Assembly: GCA_026214975.1 (NCBI GenBank)
Contig: CM047805.1
Location: forward strand, 63,503,368-63,567,367
Direction: 5' to 3'
DNA length: 64,000 bases
Origin: Gentiana macrophylla
Lineage: Eukaryota; Streptophyta; Magnoliopsida; Gentianales; Gentianaceae
The translations under genes were made by a program, and so were the position numbers. The notes under the pieces were generated by a model that made no database searches, was not told the origin of the DNA, and was given only the letters and a program-made list of their open reading frames with translations. Shown here piece after piece: positions 59,571 through 64,000 of the stretch (position 1 is the stretch's first letter; each line of letters begins with the position of its first letter).

Positions 59571-61688
59571 AGTAACGCCCGTTCCGGACACGAGTCCTTA
59601 TCCGGAAATGAAACGCTCGGCACGTATAAAATAAAAGTAAATTCACTTTATACGTAAGCCTCTACTACGTTGTATCAAACAAAAGCAAACGGAAGCAAAA
59701 ACTCGGGTATAAAATTTCTAAACGTTTAAGAATAGAAAAAAGGAAATCTAAAAGCGGAAATGTAACTTTATTACATTGAGAAAGTACGAAAAATCCCAAA
59801 AAGAAAGTACTACACGTCTCAAAAGGCCAAAAGTCTACCTCAAAAGTATCAAAGAATCCAAATGTATAAATAAAGCTGTAAAAATGATAAGTCTTCAACG
59901 AGCGCCGTCAAACGTCGTCGTCGAACTCCTCCTCGAAAACCTGTTCGTCTTCTCATCCCCAAACACACAAAAAACATGCATTTGAGGTAAGTACAACGTA
60001 CTTAATAAGAAAGAGAAGCTATGATATCAACTATAGTTTATAAGGAAAAGATATTTAATTAAATTGGTTGTTTATGTGAGACCGACTCAACCTAGGGTTC
60101 ATTTCATGTCCATCAACACGAATTGACTAAACGTTTCTACCTAGCTTATCTATGTTACAACCGCACTCAAGGGCACTACGCGCATCCACTTCAGCAGAGT
60201 CCCTCCGTACTTAGGGTCATTGTGACCTACGGAGTTCTTCCACCTCGGGAACACTCTTTTGCAACATATTAGTGGATCACACCAATATCCACGAAGTCTA
60301 GAAAAGGTAGACTCCGATAGCTTGCGCGTCTCAGCGGAGTCCCTATGTACTTAGGGTCATTGTGACCTACATAGTTCCTCCACCTTCAGAGGTAGCACAT
60401 GCATTGCGATTTAGCCTGGTGCCTAGCCAAGAGAGACATGTTGTTTAATCTTTTACTAGTCAAGTACGTTGTTTATTAGGATGATTAACTAGCCACCTAA
60501 GTGTTTTCAAATAATCTCCCTCACACCGACTACTCTCTTCCTAGACCACTAGACACGGACAAGTCCTAGCAATTACACAGACATTGATGAATGCTAACTC
60601 ATCAAAGCACAAGCCTATCATGCTCTTCCGACGGATCCGAACTTCAACTCCCTTTAAGAGTACATTCGGTGTTTTAACTAAACGAATCAGAAGCTCAATT
60701 CAGGCTTGTCCAAGTTTATACCATTTAGTATGTCATATATAAAGGTTTCATAAAGCTAAATCATGCTTATAAGGCTGAACAACTAACAAAGGAAGAAGGG
60801 CAAAACAAGCTAGACGCCCGTTTAAGGCTCTGGACGCCCGTTTGAAGCTCATTGGACGCCCGTCCACTATACCCAGACGCCCGTCCGTCTAAAACATTTT
60901 CAATCCTGAATGTAAAACAACACTTCGAACGCCCGTCTGAAATGTGCCCCAAGTAGACGCCCGTCCAGAGAGGCCAGACGCTCGTCAACCTGGGTTCGAC
61001 TAGAACCCTAAACCTTAATCATGCGATTTCCAAAACGATTCCAAACCGAACCACAGCAAGAACAGCACAGAAAAACTCAGAAAAACATGTCTAAACATAT
61101 CATGGCACTTATGGTCAATGACCAATCCATAAACTCATCAATCTAGCATCAAAACACCCTACAATTTCATCTAAACCTTATAAAAGACATTTGAGATCAT
61201 AGAGATAGTTTCCTTACCTATTGGCAGCCGCAGAAACTAATCAAAACCTCAACAAAAGCCTTCAGCTTTGCCAACCAAGCTGGTAACCAAACGTTGCTCC
61301 CTTCACAACGGTTCCAAATCTTCCGTCTGATCTGAAAATCACCAAGAGTTGCTTCAGTTATTGGTGAAACTCTCCCAACCCTCAACTCTCTCCTTGAATG
61401 CGCAGAAGAGAGGAAAAGCGTGGCTGCTCTTTTTTTTTGTAAAAAGGTTATGGGGATCATCAGTCTAATTTTTCCTTTAAATACCCATTCCCATAAAACC
61501 TTAGTTTTCCTTATTTGCCCTTAGTTATAAAAAAAAGGATTTCCTTACTATATATATATATATATATACCACTCGAAATAAATATATATAACGTCCAAAT
61601 TAAATAACTCCGATTAAAAGGAACCGAACCCAATATTTCGTTTCGCAAAAAGACACGTCTGCCCTTTCCCAAAAATCGGAATATTACA
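59571..61688 (-). repeat. 5' LTR of the Tekay-like element
   Basis: 2118 bp. The outer dinucleotide reads AG at 59571-59572 where the partner LTR has TG. It has seven ACGC(C/T)CGT words, against nine in the partner, and a short (TA)n. Confidence 0.95.
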
Positions 61689-61819
61689 TTAGTAGTGCGT
61701 TGGGAGACATGCGCGACTACTATATTGGACGCGGGCCTCGGATGGCCATTTCACGAGCATCAGGATCGTCCATACCATCCTCATCCAGCTGTGCTACTTC
61801 ATCATACCGTGATCTTTGA

Positions 61820-62019
61820 AGTAGATGGATCAAGAAGGAGTTGCAAAGTTGAAAAAAGCCAAAATGAAACAAAAGACTATGCTAGACTTCTTCTTCGCCC
61901 ACTACAAAAAAACAAATAATACAACGTTTGGCATAGATGATGATGATGATGATGATGATGGTGATGAGGATGGTGATGAGGATCAGGGCGATGGTACACA
62001 CGATGGATCACAAACATAA
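61820..62019 (+). other. Acidic open stretch after the CACTA gene stop
   Basis: A short frame (MDQEGVAKLKKAKMKQKTML) runs into a GAT/GAG-rich tract, giving about nine Asp and further Asp/Glu-Gly. It overlaps the end of the CACTA gene in another frame. It may be its 3' part after a frameshift or only a 3' untranslated region. Confidence 0.4.
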
Positions 62020-63073
62020 CTTATAACTTTGTTTTAAATATTTTGTTGGTTAACCGTACGTTACGACGGAATTTATGATTTTCATATTATTATTATGTTT
62101 ATTCATCCCCTAGCTAGTAGTTTTGGTTCATTTGGATTATTTTTGGTTCATTTGAATGATTTTTGATTCATGTTAATGTTGCGTTTCGATTTTTCGGCAT
62201 GCGAGGGAATGCAAAAACAAATGCTGCCTAAAAAAAAGGGGGCGGCTGGTTACTTGACTTGTTTGACCAAAGTTTTGGTTGCCTTAACCTGGCGAACCAA
62301 ACTATTGGCTTATTAGACCCAATGTTTTAATAACATGCAAGATTCCTATTATACCCTTTTGCAACTCCCCTCATTTCCAAACATTCCGGCGAGACAACCC
62401 TAATTTTCGACATTCCGGCGAACCCAAAGTAGGTTTTGAAATTTTCCCTCCAAAATTACCCCCAAATTTCCACCCCAATGTTGACCCGACCCGTATTATC
62501 TATAAAGTCAGGACTGTGGGCAAAAATGCACCATTTTCCGATCGTGTGAACCTCCAAAATCGATTAAGCAACCAAACTGCCATTGTAGTGACTCGATTAG
62601 AGCTCCAAAATCGATTAAGCAACCAAATCCGCCATTGTAGTGACTCGATTAGAAGCTGAAGCTCAGGTTTTGTTTGAAGAGGTGAACAAACTCAAAATTC
62701 CTCCAAAATCTCTGTCGGGTATGTATTATTTTTCTTAGTTTTGGAGCATTTTTCAATAACATGTTAGTATATAATGAAATGAAGTGGGGAAGAAGATGCA
62801 TTGAAAGTAATTGAGATGTTGGCTTGTACAAACTTCCTACTTTTACTAAGTATGTTTGTTGTTTTCCCCCTCGGTTTTGCATTTCTTCAACTACAGCCCC
62901 CCTAAGTATTGAATTGAGTTCAACTACAGTCATGTGAAAGTAGTTAAGCTGCGTAATAGACAAAAACAAGTTTGAACTCGTTATCTTTTAAGTCCATTGT
63001 TGTTTGTTTTTTACCTACCCCTGATTGTAATCATCGTATTGAATGGATTAAAGCAGGATATTTTTGATTCGTC
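62020..63073 (+). other. Upstream region of the Mutator-like gene
   Basis: Non-coding. A 51-bp tandem repeat (62552-62602 and 62603-62655) contains CTCCAAAATCGATTAAGCAACC. A good donor (GTATGT at 62719) and acceptor (GCAG at 63056) suggest a 338-bp intron in the 5' untranslated region. The element's own terminal repeat was not identified; GGGGGCGGCTGGTTAC near 62240 could be close to it. Confidence 0.5.
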
Positions 63074-64000
63074 ATGGGTAGGGAACGCAACGTTTCGATA
63101 TATGCATGTTATCCGGTTGAGTTTGGGAAGAATGTCGATGGTGATTGGTTTTGGAATTATGTAGGAAATGAAAAAGACCATGTGACCAAGCTGTTAAACG
63201 TGAAAAAAAGCGTTTCATTTCTTGAATTGTATGAGCTGGTGAAAGAAGAATTGTAATTTGATACAAGGTTGAATGATTTTGAATTGAAAGTTATGGCCCC
63301 TATTAGTATAGCTGCACCGATAGTAGTTGATTGTGATAAGGTTGTGACACGGTTCTTTAGTGTTTGTGATCCAAAGAAAGATTTGATATTAGTAAGTTTG
63401 AATGCAAAGGAAAACAGAAAACAATTTGAAGGGGAAGCAACTCATGTTGAACCGGAAGCATCACGTGTTGACCATGATGAACATGCTATGGAGAGTCAAG
63501 AAACACGTGAGTTGGTGTACTTGATGGGAACTCAAGCAAGTAGTGTTGAAATGGTTGTTGATGAAAACAATGAGGTAAATGAGAGTTTTGATGGAATGGG
63601 GATTGATGAAGGTTTGGATAGTAGAGAAACTGTTCAGATTTTTGAAGATTCTTTATTGATGTCGTTGGGTCAAGATGTATTTTTAGAATCTCAAGAGCCC
63701 ATGAATGTGGATTATCCAAATGGTGATGGTTTGAATGTAGGGGACCCCCAAAATGTGGAATCTTTGAATGCACCGGAACCCGGAACTGGAATCGATATCG
63801 AAGTTGTAGATATTGTGAACATTACTGAAGATGTCGACATACATGTGAAAGACAAGTTTAGATCCAAGGAGTATTTACAGAATAAGGTTGAGATGTTGGC
63901 TGTGAAGTTTAAATTTTTTTTCAAAACGTTGAAGTCCACCACAAGCCTTTTTACAATAAAGTGTGAAGCCAACGGATGCAAATGGCGGTTGCGAGCAACA
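63074..64000 (+). pseudogene. MuDR-type (Mutator) transposase, N-terminal part, runs off the window
   Basis: MudrA-type transposases cut and paste Mutator-like elements. The frame starts at 63074 (MGRERNVSIYACYP), meets one TAA at 63254-63256 and is then open in the same frame to the window end, 248 codons. The part before about 63840 is acidic and variable, as in plant MULEs. Then KDKFRSKEYLQNKVEMLAVK and FTIKCEANGCKWRLRAT form the MuDR DNA-binding domain (C-x4-C-x-WRLRA). The transposase core should follow beyond the window. The single stop makes this copy doubtful, but the rest is well kept. Confidence 0.85.

Larger units (their letters stand above)
52289..61688 (-). mobile_element. Tekay-like Ty3/gypsy chromovirus, complete structure
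   Basis: A 9.4-kb minus-strand element bounded by TTAGT (52284-52288 and 61689-61693). The LTRs are about 2.1-2.2 kb and start TGTAACGCC, ending ATATTACA. The order is gag, protease, RT, RNase H, integrase and a C-terminal chromodomain, as in Tekay/Del. Only a few frameshifts break the polyprotein. The two LTRs are very similar outside a microsatellite, a short repeat and CAG/CTG sites, so the insertion is recent. Confidence 0.95.
50795..61819 (+). pseudogene. Transposase_24-type (Ptta/En/Spm) gene, split by the Tekay-like element
   Basis: This protein class accompanies CACTA elements. Exons read: 50795-50873 MACAGSAGGSRPPHQNPN; 50961-51268 DEYLDQFIVDDAELEAL, then KLPIVWHP and HIRPYFPTWRDVDEQ; about 51370-51583 EPEHRHAVLENAGVLYKR, then VKEWERDHG; about 51659-51758 NTQNARGNKKGTHGRKTID. 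The last exon starts near 52205 (MLEYYRSIIAPGPRRKLTQ). The last exon breaks at 52288 and resumes in the same frame at 61694 (SALGDMRDYYIGRGPRMAI) to a TGA at 61817-61819. GT-AG borders fit each intron. TGA stops at 51117 and about 51441 show that it is dead apart from the insertion. The family assignment rests on the WHP/WRDV and NxxNRxxxxxxH-G patterns. Confidence 0.72.
47009..62019 (+). mobile_element. CACTA (En/Spm) element, left end and gene; right end not found
   Basis: The left terminus is CACTACAACAAATTAGG at 47009. Subterminal palindromes, a tandem array, a CT-rich leader and a Transposase_24-like gene follow. No TNP2-type transposase is visible, so it may be a non-autonomous or decayed copy. 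The matching right end (TTTGTTGTAGTG) is not seen before the MuDR gene. The extent to 62019 is what the gene remnants support. A Tekay-like element is nested inside. Confidence 0.75.

Noticed and set aside
61896..61910. CACTACAAAAAAA as a CACTA terminus
   Set aside because: It is in direct, not inverted, orientation relative to the left end at 47009 and lies inside an open frame.
62570..62645. TTGTAGTG at two places as the CACTA right end
   Set aside because: The bases before are GCCA, not the needed CTAATTTGTTG, and both copies belong to a 51-bp tandem repeat upstream of the MuDR gene.

Overview
The window is nuclear DNA of a flowering plant, probably a eudicot. It is AT-rich, has long (TA)n microsatellites, and consists almost entirely of nested and decayed transposable elements. 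Plant-type families identify the host: an Athila-like and a Tekay-like Ty3/gypsy element, a Ty1/copia element, a Helitron carrying an RPA gene, a CACTA (En/Spm) element with a Transposase_24-type gene, a Mutator-like element, and several MITE or foldback families. The one ordinary host-type gene that is largely intact is a ribonuclease T2 (S-RNase-like) gene at 43.4-44.3 kb. Its first active-site His is Leu, so I doubt that it is an active RNase. A second host-derived locus is an ABC-F (GCN20-like) pseudogene at 36.8-37.3 kb.

Layout. 1-5.0 kb: non-coding DNA with a ~0.6 kb TIR element, a foldback element (3239-4290) and a possible 5'-truncated LINE tail inserted at its edge. 5.0-30.5 kb: a degenerate Helitron on the minus strand, with RepHel at 23990-28762 and an RPA70-like gene at 5461-8056. 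A 15.4-kb Athila-like element (8057-23453, target duplication GGCAT) lies exactly at the RPA start codon. The RepHel upstream region is a tandem duplication of ~874 bp. 30.5-36.7 kb: non-coding repeats, including a rearranged, partly inverted duplicate of the DNA at 0.2-1.9 kb. 37.4-42.7 kb: a complete copia element (target duplication GAGGT) whose LTRs have unusual TA...TA ends. 43.4-44.3 kb: the RNase T2 gene. 45.2-47.0 kb: a GGTTCGG-rich repeat, a third copy of the TIR family and a hairpin MITE. 47.0-62.0 kb: one side of a CACTA element with palindromic subterminal repeats, a ~70-bp tandem array and a Transposase_24-like pseudogene. That gene is split by a 9.4-kb Tekay-like chromovirus (52289-61688, target duplication TTAGT). 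62.0-64.0 kb: the 5' part of a MuDR-type transposase gene that runs off the window.

How the parts relate. Three LTR elements have exact 5-bp target duplications and LTR pairs that are nearly identical, so they inserted recently. The Helitron and the CACTA element are their older hosts. Many differences between paired LTRs fall at CAG/CTG or CCG trinucleotides. One copy reads CAG or CTG where the other reads CG, TCG or similar. This suggests a base-calling artefact at methylated CHG sites, so some of the frameshifts in these elements may not be real. No clearly new biological system is visible. The best candidates for a second look are the RNase T2 with the altered active site, the LTR-promoter-like sequence with a second ORF3 inside the Athila-like element, and the foldback family with internal GTGAATTTCGA-type repeats.
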